This document shows positions 43,390-52,610 of a DNA stretch of 64,000 nt, in pieces (within the stretch, counting starts at the first letter, position 1; the number at the start of each line of letters is the position of its first letter). The position numbers and the translations under genes were made by a program. The notes under the pieces are model-generated. The model saw only the letters and a list, made by a program, of their open reading frames with translations, did no database searches and had not been told where the DNA came from. The DNA is taken from the NCBI GenBank assembly GCA_020633995.1, contig JACKCO010000003.1, positions 124,001 to 188,000 of the forward strand, in the 5' to 3' direction. The stretch comes from Campylobacterota bacterium. Lineage in GTDB: Bacteria; Babelota; Babeliae; Babelales; RVW-14.

Positions 43390-44700
43390 GTGAGTAAAAA
43401 AGTTATTTGTTTTTTTGGATTCATAGCTTTATCTTTGCCTCAACAAATCTATACAATACACCACGACTGGACATTTTATCATGATCATGATGATACAAAT
43501 TTTCGACCTTACGACCCAACCTATTTCACTAAAAAAAGGCTTTTTCTGGATCTAGTTGCACGTGCACACCAAAAAAGTTGGCCTCAATACAATAAAATTT
43601 TACGTGAATACAATGACATACTTCATGGGCGAGATATCGTTAAAGATGGCCTTTGGAAAGAATCTCGAGAGCTTTACACAGATGAAAGTTATTACGGAAA
43701 CGATTATCATCGCATGGAAGTTCATATGCCTGCATGCTTCATAAAACAAACTCGATCAAACTTCAACCTCTTAACACAAGAACTTATTCGCAGACTTTCA
43801 AGCAACGAAAAAAGAATAAAATACCTAATTCTCGCTCACAGAAAAAAACTGATCGAGAACAAAGAATTTCAGGCAATAAGCCAGACACTTTGTTTGCAAG
43901 ACCATTGGCAAGAACAAGGGTATATCTGGTTTGCAAGTAATTACCCTTTTTACTGGAAAAATAATCACCCAGAACTTCCAGATAATGATGAAAACTCCAG
44001 ACTATTTATTCGAGGTATTTTGAATGCGATCTACAGATACGCACTCAAAACGTTTTGCAGCCATGACAACTGTAGGCGCGACGTAATAAAGGCGTCTCCT
44101 GAAAATATAAAAGATAGGCTTTTGCACCTCTATGCACTTGATAGAAAACTTTTCTTTGAAGCATCAAACGAGGATGATGTGAACACTCTTCTCGAACAAG
44201 GTGCAGATCTGTCAATTTTTGATGCTGAGGGTAGAACCCCTCTGCACAGTGCTGTTGTAAGGGGGAATACTCACGTTGCACAAGCATTGCTCAGCGCAGG
44301 CATCAATATCAACGTTATTGACCATTATCAAAGAACAGCCCTGCACTACGCTGTAGAAAGAAATAACATCGGGATGACTCAGCTACTACTCGATGCAGGG
44401 GCCAACACTAACATGTACGGTGCCAACTTTCACACAGAACTTGAAAAAGAGCGTCCTCTTGACACAGCACTGCTAGACAATAATTATCAAATGATAGAGC
44501 TGTTACTCAGTTATGGAGCAATTTTTGACCAGAGATCAATCGAAATAGCCTCAACAGATACTCTCTGGCAACAAGGTTATTACAAACGGGTTGCCCAACG
44601 CTACTGGGACGACTTTCCGCTAGGGCTTGTATGTATAGGAGGTATGTTTTTTACCTCTACAGGAGTACTTGTCTACGACTACTTCACGCAACAATCTTAA
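43390..44700 (+). CDS. Secreted or membrane-anchored ankyrin-repeat protein
   Basis: 436 residues from the GTG at 43390, chosen because GAGGGG lies just upstream and a signal peptide then starts at once (SKKVICFFGFIALSLP); an ATG at 43351 would add 13 residues. Residues ~25-255 are polar and helical with no known domain. Ankyrin repeats occupy ~265-400: VNTLLEQGADLSIFDAEGRT, PLHSAVVRGNTHVAQALLSA, TALHYAVERNNIGMTQLLLD and a last unit around RPLDTALLDNNYQMIELLLS. A hydrophobic segment near the C-terminus (LGLVCIGGMFFTSTGVLVY) could be a membrane anchor. The gene is bracketed by a 50-bp direct repeat. Confidence 0.85.
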   Translation: MSKKVICFFGFIALSLPQQIYTIHHDWTFYHDHDDTNFRPYDPTYFTKKRLFLDLVARAHQKSWPQYNKILREYNDILHGRDIVKDGLWKESRELYTDESYYGNDYHRMEVHMPACFIKQTRSNFNLLTQELIRRLSSNEKRIKYLILAHRKKLIENKEFQAISQTLCLQDHWQEQGYIWFASNYPFYWKNNHPELPDNDENSRLFIRGILNAIYRYALKTFCSHDNCRRDVIKASPENIKDRLLHLYALDRKLFFEASNEDDVNTLLEQGADLSIFDAEGRTPLHSAVVRGNTHVAQALLSAGININVIDHYQRTALHYAVERNNIGMTQLLLDAGANTNMYGANFHTELEKERPLDTALLDNNYQMIELLLSYGAIFDQRSIEIASTDTLWQQGYYKRVAQRYWDDFPLGLVCIGGMFFTSTGVLVYDYFTQQS

Positions 44701-44751
44701 CCTTACAGTTAGTCAGTAAGATAGGCTACACAAGTTAAAAATTACGGTATT

Positions 44752-44801
44752 GACAAATATATTGCGAGCATGACACTCGTTTGTTAAGCTGTCTGGCAGT
44801 A
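44752..44801 (+). repeat. 50-bp direct repeat upstream of pilB, copy 2
   Basis: Matches 43291-43340 at about 44 of 50 positions, 1461 bases away. A TTGACA (44750-44755) overlaps its left end, so it probably forms part of the pilB promoter. The two copies enclose the ankyrin gene. Confidence 0.9.
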
Positions 44802-44836
44802 CAATATCAAGAGAATGACCAGTTACAAGGCAAAAA

Positions 44837-46540
44837 ATGTTTAAAGATTCATTAGGTTCGATTCTTGTTCTACAAAATGCCATTACACAAGAGCAACTTG
44901 ATCAGGCAAACAAGACGCATGAAGAGACAGGCAAACCGCTCAGTCAAATCTTGCTTGAGACCAATGCTATCACAAAAACAGATCTTGCCCGTGCGCTGGC
45001 TCAGCAAATTGGTATTCCATTTCTTGAAACAATCACTGAACAAATGGCAGACCCGTCACTACTTGGGCAAGTACCGCTCAAATTTTTACGCCAGCATATG
45101 GTCATTCCCATCATGTACAACGGACAAAAAACCATCGTCAGCTCAAACCCACGCGATCTCCAGCCGCTTGACGAACTTGCCATGTTACTCGAGGGTGACG
45201 TACGGTACGCTGTTGCCAGTTTTGAAGCAATCAATAATGCCATCAACAAGTACTACCCACTTGAGTCAAGCAAAGAGATGCTTGAAGAACTTGAAGAAAC
45301 AGACAAAGAAGAAATTGAGCTGTCAACACTTGATGAAAAAGACATCATGGAAATGGCCAATGAAGCACCGATTGTCAAGTTGGTTAACCACATTCTCGTG
45401 CAGGCAGCTAAAGAAGATGCTTCCGATATTCATATTGAGCCCTTTGAAAAAGAGCTGCGTGTACGCTACCGTGTAGATGGCGTCATGTATGAGCGGTTTG
45501 TACCACCAAAGCGCTATCAAGGTGCCATTGTTTCACGTATAAAAATTATGTCGCACCTCAATATTGCTGAAAAACGCATCCCACAAGACGGTCGCATTCA
45601 AATTAAAGTTGCTGACAAACCTATTGACCTTCGTGTATCAGTGTTGCCCTGCAACTACGGTGAGCGCGTTGTTATGCGCCTTTTAGACAAATCAAAAGGG
45701 GCTGCGGATCTTGAAGCGTTTAACATGAGCCAGCGAGATTATAAAATTATTACTGACGTCATCGGACGGCCAAATGGCATTATTTTGGTGAGTGGTCCAA
45801 CTGGTTCAGGTAAAACAACAACACTCTACTCTATTTTAAATCGACTCAACCAAGACGATGTTAACTTGATCACCGTTGAAGATCCAGTTGAATATACCAT
45901 TCATGGAATTAGCCAGGTTCAAGTCAATGAAAAAGCAGGACTAACATTTGCCTCAGCACTGCGCTCAATTTTACGTCAAGATCCTGATATTGTACTCATT
46001 GGTGAAATACGTGACAAAGAAACTGCCCAAATTGCAACACAAGCTGCACTGACTGGCCACCTAGTGTTGAGCACCATCCACACTAACAGTGCACCTGCAA
46101 CCATTACCCGACTTATTGACATGGGCATTGAACCATTTTTGATAGCTTCATCGCTCCTTGCGGTCATCTCACAACGACTTGTGCGTCGCCTGTGTGAAAA
46201 ATGCAAAGTTGTCTATCAGCCAGTGCCAGATATGCTCGCAAAAATTGGTATGAGACCAGAGCAGGCAAAAGACGTTACTTTCTATAAACCAGGCCAATGT
46301 CCAGACTGTCTAGGAACTGGATACAAAGGACGGTTAGCGCTATTTGAGATTATGCTCGTTGATAACGAAATTGCAAAACTCGTTGTACAAGAAGCCGATG
46401 CCACCGTTATCAAACAATCGGCAACGGCACAAGGCATGATCTCACTTGGTCTTGATGGAGTAAGAAATATCAAGGCGGGTATCACAACTATTGAAGAAGT
46501 TCTCTCGGTTGCGTATATTGAAGGAGAAAGTGAAGTTTAA
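44837..46540 (+). CDS. pilB: Type IV pilus / type II secretion assembly ATPase (PilB/GspE)
   Basis: 567 residues. The N-terminal GspE/MshE-type domain (~1-150: GSILVLQNAITQEQLDQANK, ILLETNAITKTDLARALAQQ) precedes the ATPase: VSGPTGSGKTTTLYSIL (Walker A), ITVEDPVEYTIHGISQVQVN (Asp box), LRQDPDIVLIGEIRD (Walker B) and GHLVLSTIHTN (His box). The tetracysteine zinc site is present as CEKCK and CPDC, which favours PilB/GspE over PilT. It heads a cluster with PilO-, PilP- and PilQ-like genes. The ATPase powers pilin or pseudopilin polymerisation at the inner membrane. pilC, pilM, pilN and pilins are not in the window. Confidence 0.94.
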   Translation: MFKDSLGSILVLQNAITQEQLDQANKTHEETGKPLSQILLETNAITKTDLARALAQQIGIPFLETITEQMADPSLLGQVPLKFLRQHMVIPIMYNGQKTIVSSNPRDLQPLDELAMLLEGDVRYAVASFEAINNAINKYYPLESSKEMLEELEETDKEEIELSTLDEKDIMEMANEAPIVKLVNHILVQAAKEDASDIHIEPFEKELRVRYRVDGVMYERFVPPKRYQGAIVSRIKIMSHLNIAEKRIPQDGRIQIKVADKPIDLRVSVLPCNYGERVVMRLLDKSKGAADLEAFNMSQRDYKIITDVIGRPNGIILVSGPTGSGKTTTLYSILNRLNQDDVNLITVEDPVEYTIHGISQVQVNEKAGLTFASALRSILRQDPDIVLIGEIRDKETAQIATQAALTGHLVLSTIHTNSAPATITRLIDMGIEPFLIASSLLAVISQRLVRRLCEKCKVVYQPVPDMLAKIGMRPEQAKDVTFYKPGQCPDCLGTGYKGRLALFEIMLVDNEIAKLVVQEADATVIKQSATAQGMISLGLDGVRNIKAGITTIEEVLSVAYIEGESEV

Positions 46541-46567
46541 CTTACTGTTTGAGAGAGTAGTAGTCAG

Positions 46568-47140
46568 ATGCCATTTTGGAAAGATAGACCGCATTGGTAT
46601 CATTATTTATGTAGCCTGAACACAGTAACGCGAGTATCTCTTTTTTCTGCCGGCCTCTTCATTGGTCTTGGTTGGTACGCAAGTTTTTTTGTCATTCCTT
46701 TGCAAACGAAACTTTCTCATGCACGCCACGAATGCGTCTTACTTGAGCAAGAACATGCATCATTTCAAGCTCAAGTAAAAAAAATAACCCAGCAACAACA
46801 ACTTCACGACCAACTGATTGCTGTGTACGAACAAGCTACTCCCCTATCAACACTAGAACATTCACCCTGCAAGCAACTCTTGGAACAACTGCACGAACAG
46901 CACATAAAATGCATGAGCATCAAACCGCTTAACCAAAAAAAAACCGTTGCAGGAACTATCAGTGAATACATGCTGTGCATCAGAACTACATTTCACTCAC
47001 TGCTGGAGTGGCTTGCTGACAGCGAGCAGCAAATGCTCCCGCTTCGTGTTAAAACTATGCAAATTGATTCAACTAATCACAACAAACTTGAAGTCAAATT
47101 GGTCGTACAAATGTTAAGTAAAGCTTTGAACAATGATTGA
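46568..47140 (+). CDS. PilO-like inner-membrane pilus assembly protein
   Basis: 190 residues. One N-terminal membrane helix (~22-42) is followed by a coiled coil (~45-85: LSHARHECVLLEQEHASFQA) and a ferredoxin-like beta-alpha region (TFHSLLEWLADSEQQMLPLR). This layout and the position between pilB and a PilP-like gene fit PilO, which with PilN forms the periplasmic alignment complex. Sequence conservation is low, so context carries most of the weight. Confidence 0.6.
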   Translation: MPFWKDRPHWYHYLCSLNTVTRVSLFSAGLFIGLGWYASFFVIPLQTKLSHARHECVLLEQEHASFQAQVKKITQQQQLHDQLIAVYEQATPLSTLEHSPCKQLLEQLHEQHIKCMSIKPLNQKKTVAGTISEYMLCIRTTFHSLLEWLADSEQQMLPLRVKTMQIDSTNHNKLEVKLVVQMLSKALNND

Positions 47141-47148
47141 ATAATACA

Positions 47149-47910
47149 ATGAGAACATTAATTTCAATACTTATTGCAACCACATGTTTTTTTGGACAAA
47201 TAAAACCATACTACGCTCAAATATCGGCTAAGTTTGCTGGCCAAACACCACATGAATGGTCTGAAAATGCCACAGGGGTCAAAACACGCTTAAACACACA
47301 GGATAAAGTTGTTGCTCTTACTCTTGATGCATGCGGATCAAACTATGATGGCTTTGACGAACGAATTGTAGATTTTTTAATCGAACATAAAATACCAACT
47401 ACCTTTTTTATTTGTCAAAAGTGGATCGAAAAACATCCCTTCTGTTTTGCCCAACTTCCTGAACATGATTTCTTTGCCATAGAAAATCATGGCCTTAATC
47501 ATAAGCCCTGCTCTGTCAACGGAAAATCAATATACGGAATCCCCGGAACCCAAAATATCGATGAACTCATCGAAGAAGTAGAAGAAGCTGCGCAGGAACT
47601 GACTCACCAAACATGCAATAAACCCAAGTTTTTCAGATCAGGAACCGCATACTATGACGAAATCGCGGTAAAAGTGATTAATTGTCTTGGTTACGAAGTA
47701 GTTGGCTTCACTATCCTTGGGGATGCCGGAGCAACTTACTCAACCGAGCAAGCTTATGATGCATTAAAACAGGCAACACCAGGATCAATCATAATTGCTC
47801 ACGTCAACCACCCCGAGCGGGATGCAGGCCTGGGAATTGTTCAAGGCTTACAATATTTACTCAATCAAGGATTCAAATTTGTTAAACTAACTGATTATAA
47901 ATTAATATAA
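47149..47910 (+). CDS. Secreted polysaccharide deacetylase (NodB domain)
   Basis: 253 residues from the ATG at 47149; a TTG at 47137 is in frame but poorer. Residues 1-22 are a signal peptide. The NodB domain shows ALTLDACGSNYDGF (first metal/catalytic Asp), TTFFICQKWIEKHP, NHGLNHKPCSVNGKSIYGI (zinc-binding His pair) and FFRSGTAYYDE. The LDACG variant of TFDDGP is found in a known branch of the family. Such enzymes remove acetyl or other acyl groups from sugars such as peptidoglycan or chitin-like polymers. It lies inside the pilus cluster, nine bases after the PilO-like gene. Confidence 0.88.
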   Translation: MRTLISILIATTCFFGQIKPYYAQISAKFAGQTPHEWSENATGVKTRLNTQDKVVALTLDACGSNYDGFDERIVDFLIEHKIPTTFFICQKWIEKHPFCFAQLPEHDFFAIENHGLNHKPCSVNGKSIYGIPGTQNIDELIEEVEEAAQELTHQTCNKPKFFRSGTAYYDEIAVKVINCLGYEVVGFTILGDAGATYSTEQAYDALKQATPGSIIIAHVNHPERDAGLGIVQGLQYLLNQGFKFVKLTDYKLI

Positions 47911-47941
47911 AAAACTCCCCCTTCAAACTTTTGGTTACTTT

Positions 47942-48268
47942 ATGAACACAAAAAAACTATCTACGCTCGTGTTTGTGTGCACGTTCTTACAAGCTCATGC
48001 AACAGCATCTCAAACTGAAAATATTAAAGACATTCCTGACCCTTTTGCAGGCTATGTTTTGCCTGAAAACATAGGGTTTAAACTCACCGCCATTGTTGAA
48101 ACAAAAAATAATGGCAAAGCAGCACTCTTACGAATTAGACGCTTTACAAAAAAAGTTGTTGAGGGTGATATCGTCAAAGACTGGACTATAGAAAAAATTG
48201 AAAAAGACTTCATACTCATTTCAAAAGGAGGCGAGCTGAAGCAGCTCTGGCTAGTGCCACCACTTTAA
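47942..48268 (+). CDS. PilP/GspC-like periplasmic protein
   Basis: 108 residues with a signal peptide (~1-20). The mature part (ALLRIRRFTKKVVEGDIVKD, WTIEKIEKDFILISKGGELK) matches the short beta domain of PilP or GspC HR, where a 'kalLrixgxxyxVkvGd..' pattern is usual. PilP links the PilNO complex to the secretin. It lies directly before the secretin gene, as pilP does before pilQ. Smaller than full PilP (about 170), so it is a reduced form. Confidence 0.68.
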   Translation: MNTKKLSTLVFVCTFLQAHATASQTENIKDIPDPFAGYVLPENIGFKLTAIVETKNNGKAALLRIRRFTKKVVEGDIVKDWTIEKIEKDFILISKGGELKQLWLVPPL

Positions 48269-48285
48269 TACCACAACAGAGAGTA

Positions 48286-50001
48286 ATGAAGTTTTTGTTA
48301 TCTTGTACTTTCGCATTCTTATGCTATTTGCAGCTCACAGCAGCTGACAACACCCATCTGGATTACGTAGAACTTTCAGACTACGTGCCTTATAACGCTG
48401 ATGATGACATTGCCCTTCCTAACCCTCTTTTAAAAGATGAACGCCAACGACACGACAAGACAAAGCTTAAAAAATACACACACGCACTTAAGAACCTGCT
48501 TGACGAGGAAGATAAGGCAAAACAACACACAAAAAAGGGTTCAAAAAATAACCATAAACACCTTACAGTAAAGGAAGAATCTTCAAAAAATGGTCACCTT
48601 CCTCAGGCAATTCGTGACTACATCAGCACCGTTTACCAGCACAAAGATCTAGCAAGCAAGAAAATATCACTTAAATTTTCAAACACATCATTACATGATG
48701 CGATGGCACTCATTGCCGATCAAAGCGATTTGCAATTCATCATTGATGCTGACATTAAAGGTACTATAGGCAACGTTGTTTTAGAAAACGTAACACTGAG
48801 TGATGCGCTGCGTTCATTATGCAACAGCATGAACCCCAAACTTGCACCGCTCAAAGAAGGCGATATATGGCGCATTACGCAAGAACAGGAACTTATTGAG
48901 CAGTTTAAAAGCAAACGACAGGCAGATCACGAACGCAACTACTCACAGACAACAATCACTATAAAATATGCAAAATGGAATGAGCACTTTAAAAAACGTA
49001 TTAAAAAACTATGGGAAGGGATTACTCAAACAAATAAAGAGTTTGAAGGTACCTATCTTGTTTTTGATGACTATAGCCGCAAACTCTTGTGTCGAGCCCA
49101 TACCCCACATGTTCGCCAGTTTGAACAATATATTAAAGAAATTGATATCGCTCACCCACAAATTAAAATAGATGTGCGCGTGGTTCTGGCTAACAAAGAC
49201 TTTGACCAAAGCTTTGGCATACAGTGGTCTGGAGTATACAATCGACGCGCAAGTGTAAAAAATACCAGCTTTGTTGGCCTTGGCCCAATCACGTCAAATG
49301 ACAAAAGTGATACCGACTGTTTTACCAAAAGTCATGATTATTTTAAAGACTTAATCACCTGGACGCTTAATTTTATTCCCGAAAATCTCACTCCCACTAT
49401 CAAAATTCCGTTTGTTTGGGGCAACAAAGATCTGGCAACCAAGCGCTTAAATCTCTTCCTAAACGCAGCCGAAAATCGCAATGAAATTCGCACTATTCTC
49501 AAGCCATCACTCCTTGTTGACAACGATGAAATGGCAGAAATCTTAGTTGGAGAGGAACTTCCTCATGAAGTGCGTCTTGACGAGGCAGTTGAAGGCAAGC
49601 TAACTAACGTCACAACAGTTAACTACAAAGCAATTGGTATGAAAATCAAGGTCAAACCAACGGTATGCCCCGACCATCAATCAGTTTTTCTCGATATTTA
49701 CGTTGAGAACTCATCAGTAATCAAGCCACAAATTCAGCTCGAACGATCAGTGGATGATAAAAAAACAAGCTTTAACTACACCATCCAAACAGCACGATCA
49801 AAAAATAAAGTACTTTTAAAAAATGCACAGACAACTATGATCAGCGGCTTAATTTCCAACGCAAAAGAACGCAATGCAAGTGGTATTCCGTTTCTACGAC
49901 AAATCCCTATTTTGGGAGATCTTATTTTTGGCGGACGTCAAAAAATAAATATCGATAAAGAACTGCTTATCTTTATAACGCCAGAAATAGTCTACGTTTA
50001 G
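48286..50001 (+). CDS. pilQ: Secretin (PilQ/GspD family), outer-membrane pore
   Basis: 571 residues with a signal peptide (~1-20). An N-terminal charged region is followed by an STN-type domain (~120-200: ISLKFSNTSLHDAMALIADQ, VVLENVTLSDALRSL). A short N-domain then leads to the secretin core (~330-571: ILKPSLLVDNDEMAEILVGE, VNYKAIGMKIKVKPTVCPDH, TIQTARSKNKVLLKNAQTTM, ISGLISNAKERNASGIPFLR, IPILGDLIFGG, ELLIFITPEIV). It makes the outer-membrane ring through which a pilus or T2SS substrate passes. The AMIN domains of classical PilQ are missing. Its stop overlaps that of the convergent caspase-like gene by four bases. Confidence 0.92.
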   Translation: MKFLLSCTFAFLCYLQLTAADNTHLDYVELSDYVPYNADDDIALPNPLLKDERQRHDKTKLKKYTHALKNLLDEEDKAKQHTKKGSKNNHKHLTVKEESSKNGHLPQAIRDYISTVYQHKDLASKKISLKFSNTSLHDAMALIADQSDLQFIIDADIKGTIGNVVLENVTLSDALRSLCNSMNPKLAPLKEGDIWRITQEQELIEQFKSKRQADHERNYSQTTITIKYAKWNEHFKKRIKKLWEGITQTNKEFEGTYLVFDDYSRKLLCRAHTPHVRQFEQYIKEIDIAHPQIKIDVRVVLANKDFDQSFGIQWSGVYNRRASVKNTSFVGLGPITSNDKSDTDCFTKSHDYFKDLITWTLNFIPENLTPTIKIPFVWGNKDLATKRLNLFLNAAENRNEIRTILKPSLLVDNDEMAEILVGEELPHEVRLDEAVEGKLTNVTTVNYKAIGMKIKVKPTVCPDHQSVFLDIYVENSSVIKPQIQLERSVDDKKTSFNYTIQTARSKNKVLLKNAQTTMISGLISNAKERNASGIPFLRQIPILGDLIFGGRQKINIDKELLIFITPEIVYV

Positions 50002-51446
50002 CTTAACACTAACGCCCGCGGATGAAGTGGTATCGGGTAAAAACGCAAATCTTGGCCCAGACTTGGGGCAAGCGCAATGTGTGGCATTGCACTTGGTTCA
50101 TGAATCTCTTGCTCTGGAAAAAAATTAAACGGCGTTACATAGGCAAAAGCACGGCTAACCTTATCAACTAAAGCCTTATCTGATCGATAAGAAAAGTCAT
50201 TATCATCCTTTCTTCCGCTCATGTACTGAGTATGCATCGATTCAAGATTCACAAAAAACCTACCATACCCAACACTTGAAAGTAATGGGAAAATGGCGTA
50301 AACAGCACACGGCAGTTTGCCAAAATAACTCCAGTATCTTTGCACAAGTTCCGATGAAAAGTTGGTCGTATAAACCATTACATCTTTATCATGAGAAGCC
50401 CCAGATGAAATAATCATACGTTCTCCTTTCCCCTTTTCCCCACCCAATCGCTTTTTAAGCTCCTTGTTTACAAGAGCCAAATTTTTAGGACCAAAGTTAC
50501 ACGAAACAACGTGCGTCCAAACAACATTTTTCTCTTCAAAAACAGAGCATAGTCTACAAAAATTTTCTATAGATAAGCAGGCCACCTCAGCATAGTCACC
50601 ATGCCCCAGCAAGGTTACATACCATTTCTGCTCTCCCTTTGTCTGTAAAAGAGAGCTCACTTCATCTATAAAACTATTTTCAAAGCTGACATAATAGCCC
50701 GCTCTGTCATGATAATCTTGCAGTTGAGTAATACTTGTTTCTTTTAGGTCACGCCCGTTGAACCCAAGTTTTTCAAGTAATTCCTGGCCATGTAATAAAT
50801 GCGCTCCTCGTGAGGCGGCATACACTCGTGGAAGCAGGAGGTATGAATTTTCACCCTCAAAAACATGCCACTGCTCAATGAGATGCTTGTATAAAAAATA
50901 GCATGCAAAAATGAACCCTTTGCTATGCGCCTGTAAACCACCAGCTGTAGAACCAATACTATCCAGAATTTTCACAATAGCTTCTTGGTTCTTTTCACCT
51001 TTTGCAGATGCGCAATCAAGCGCAGGAAAGAGCTCCCGCTCAAGAAGATCAACATAATAATTTGCCGCTTTATTTAAAGTCACATAATTTTGCGCAGAAC
51101 CTGCGGCAAAAATAACGTTATCAAACAGGTGCTTACCATAAACCAATATTGGCGAAGTTTGTTGCGCAAGTGCATAAATAAGATGGTGATAAGAAAAAGC
51201 GAAAGAAGTCTCAATAGACTGACGAATGCGCTTGCTCTGTTCTTCACTATCGCACGTATCAAGAAACAACTGACGCTGCTGCCCGCTAAGCATCTCAGTA
51301 GTATGGTCGACAAAAATCATCAGATGACCATTTTTTTGTTCGCTAGAAGACGCCCACAAACAAGAACTGTTTATAGTCAACGCAAATAAAACGATAACCA
51401 CACACTTACCGTAGCCAGCTACTACGAAGGCTATATCCCTAAACAC
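49998..51446 (-). CDS. Secreted protein with clan CD (caspase-fold) cysteine-peptidase-like dyad
   Basis: 482 residues from a GTG at 51446 (GGGGA upstream). A signal peptide is at ~12-33 (KCVVIVLFALTINSSCLWAS). Near residue 270 a hydrophobic strand ends in His-Gly (KWYVTLLGHGDYAE), and ~35 residues on a second strand ends in Ser-Cys (VVWTHVVSCNFGPKNL). Hydrophobic block + HG and hydrophobic block + [A/S/D]C is the signature of clan CD (caspases, clostripain, gingipain, legumain). The family within the clan is not clear. GERMIISSGASHDKDVMVY could form the S1 side. No pro-domain cut site is evident. Candidate host-directed protease; activity is inference. Confidence 0.6.
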   Translation of the reverse strand: MFRDIAFVVAGYGKCVVIVLFALTINSSCLWASSSEQKNGHLMIFVDHTTEMLSGQQRQLFLDTCDSEEQSKRIRQSIETSFAFSYHHLIYALAQQTSPILVYGKHLFDNVIFAAGSAQNYVTLNKAANYYVDLLERELFPALDCASAKGEKNQEAIVKILDSIGSTAGGLQAHSKGFIFACYFLYKHLIEQWHVFEGENSYLLLPRVYAASRGAHLLHGQELLEKLGFNGRDLKETSITQLQDYHDRAGYYVSFENSFIDEVSSLLQTKGEQKWYVTLLGHGDYAEVACLSIENFCRLCSVFEEKNVVWTHVVSCNFGPKNLALVNKELKKRLGGEKGKGERMIISSGASHDKDVMVYTTNFSSELVQRYWSYFGKLPCAVYAIFPLLSSVGYGRFFVNLESMHTQYMSGRKDDNDFSYRSDKALVDKVSRAFAYVTPFNFFPEQEIHEPSAMPHIALAPSLGQDLRFYPIPLHPRALVLS

Positions 51447-51525
51447 GATAGTTTCCCCAACTATTGTCCCACCAATTTTTCAAGATCAAAGGACTAGTCT
51501 AGGGATAAAAAAGCAGACATGCAAA

Positions 51526-51557
51526 AGCCCCAAGGCTTTTAAAAAGCTTGGGGCTTA
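51526..51557 (-). terminator. Rho-independent terminator after psd
   Basis: 10-bp stem AAGCCCCAAG / CTTGGGGCTT around a 12-base loop that can itself pair (GCTTTT/AAAAAG). On the minus strand it lies 33 bases after the psd stop and is followed by TTTTGC. It separates psd from the caspase-like gene. Confidence 0.8.
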
Positions 51558-51589
51558 ATTAATTTCTATAGGTAAAAATATTACTGAAA

Positions 51590-52597
51590 TCAAACAATCG
51601 AACCGATAATCTCCCCAACCTCGACAGCCGTCTCGATATGTTTGTTCGAATGCTCCAGAAAATGCTTCTCTACTGTAAGATCACCTTTTTTAAACAAAAG
51701 CACCACCGTTGAGCCACCAAACTCAAAGTAGCCAGCTTCTTGTCCCGCCTGGCATTGTGTATTAACATTAAATGTCTCTTTTATACTCCCGACCAACATT
51801 GCCCCAACAGGAAGCATAAGCGCCTGCTTGCCGGTTCTATTAATATTTTCAAGTTTAATCATGTGCCTGAGGTTTTGCGTCAACGGCTGAACGCCAGACT
51901 TATACGCAATTGGATTAACTGACTCGTAGGACTTGCCAAGTGTACTCGGTGCTCCCGGCATGCAACTGACAGGAAAATGAAACCGGTGATAGTCATATGG
52001 CGCTAGGCGAAAAATCAGCATAGTGCCATTTGCATACTGACCAGCAAGATCTGCATCACCCAAAAATGTTTCTAAGCTAAACTGTTTTCCTTTAATCTGA
52101 AACGGCGTGTTTTGCCCGATATTTTCAATGACAAGCAACTTACTGTCAGCAGGTGAATAAACTTTGTTCTGAGAAGCACTCTCCCCACATCTTTTTTCTA
52201 AATCCAGTTGCGCACTCATGCTCAATTTACGGATAAAAAAATCATTGAATGAATCATACTCGTCAACCTTCGCTTTTTCAAAACGCTCTAAATCGATAGC
52301 ATGACCTTTAATAAACGGCTCTATTTTTGACTTACTCCATGCTGACTTCATATAGCGAGCATAAGCATTAGCGGCATACTGATTTTTGAAAAAGTAACGC
52401 AGGCCACAACCTGACCAGCTGTACATGAAATACAGACTCGCTGCATTGCTGTTTGTCTCCGCAACAAGCTCATAGCCGTTTTCACTGTTTTTTTGGTAGT
52501 ACTCTTGTTTTGCACCACTACCAAAACCAAAATACGAAATCGGGCCCCACGCCAACGCAGTAAATGTTAAATAAAATAAAATACTTGAAAAAGTCAC
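51590..52597 (-). CDS. psd: Phosphatidylserine decarboxylase
   Basis: 335 residues from a GTG at 52597. It converts phosphatidylserine to phosphatidylethanolamine at the inner membrane. The N-terminus has a membrane anchor (~3-24). Conserved motifs are FNDFFIRKL, YSPADSKLLV, LAPYDYHRFHFPV (catalytic His) and the self-cleavage site FGGSTVVLLF, where LGST is usual; the Ser that becomes the pyruvoyl group is present. The sequence between is typical (VNPIAYKSGVQPLTQN). Follows the membrane-protein gene by 13 bases on the same strand. The phosphatidylserine synthase gene is not in the window. Confidence 0.93.
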   Translation of the reverse strand: MTFSSILFYLTFTALAWGPISYFGFGSGAKQEYYQKNSENGYELVAETNSNAASLYFMYSWSGCGLRYFFKNQYAANAYARYMKSAWSKSKIEPFIKGHAIDLERFEKAKVDEYDSFNDFFIRKLSMSAQLDLEKRCGESASQNKVYSPADSKLLVIENIGQNTPFQIKGKQFSLETFLGDADLAGQYANGTMLIFRLAPYDYHRFHFPVSCMPGAPSTLGKSYESVNPIAYKSGVQPLTQNLRHMIKLENINRTGKQALMLPVGAMLVGSIKETFNVNTQCQAGQEAGYFEFGGSTVVLLFKKGDLTVEKHFLEHSNKHIETAVEVGEIIGSIV

Positions 52598-52610
52598 AAC
52601 AACCCAATCG

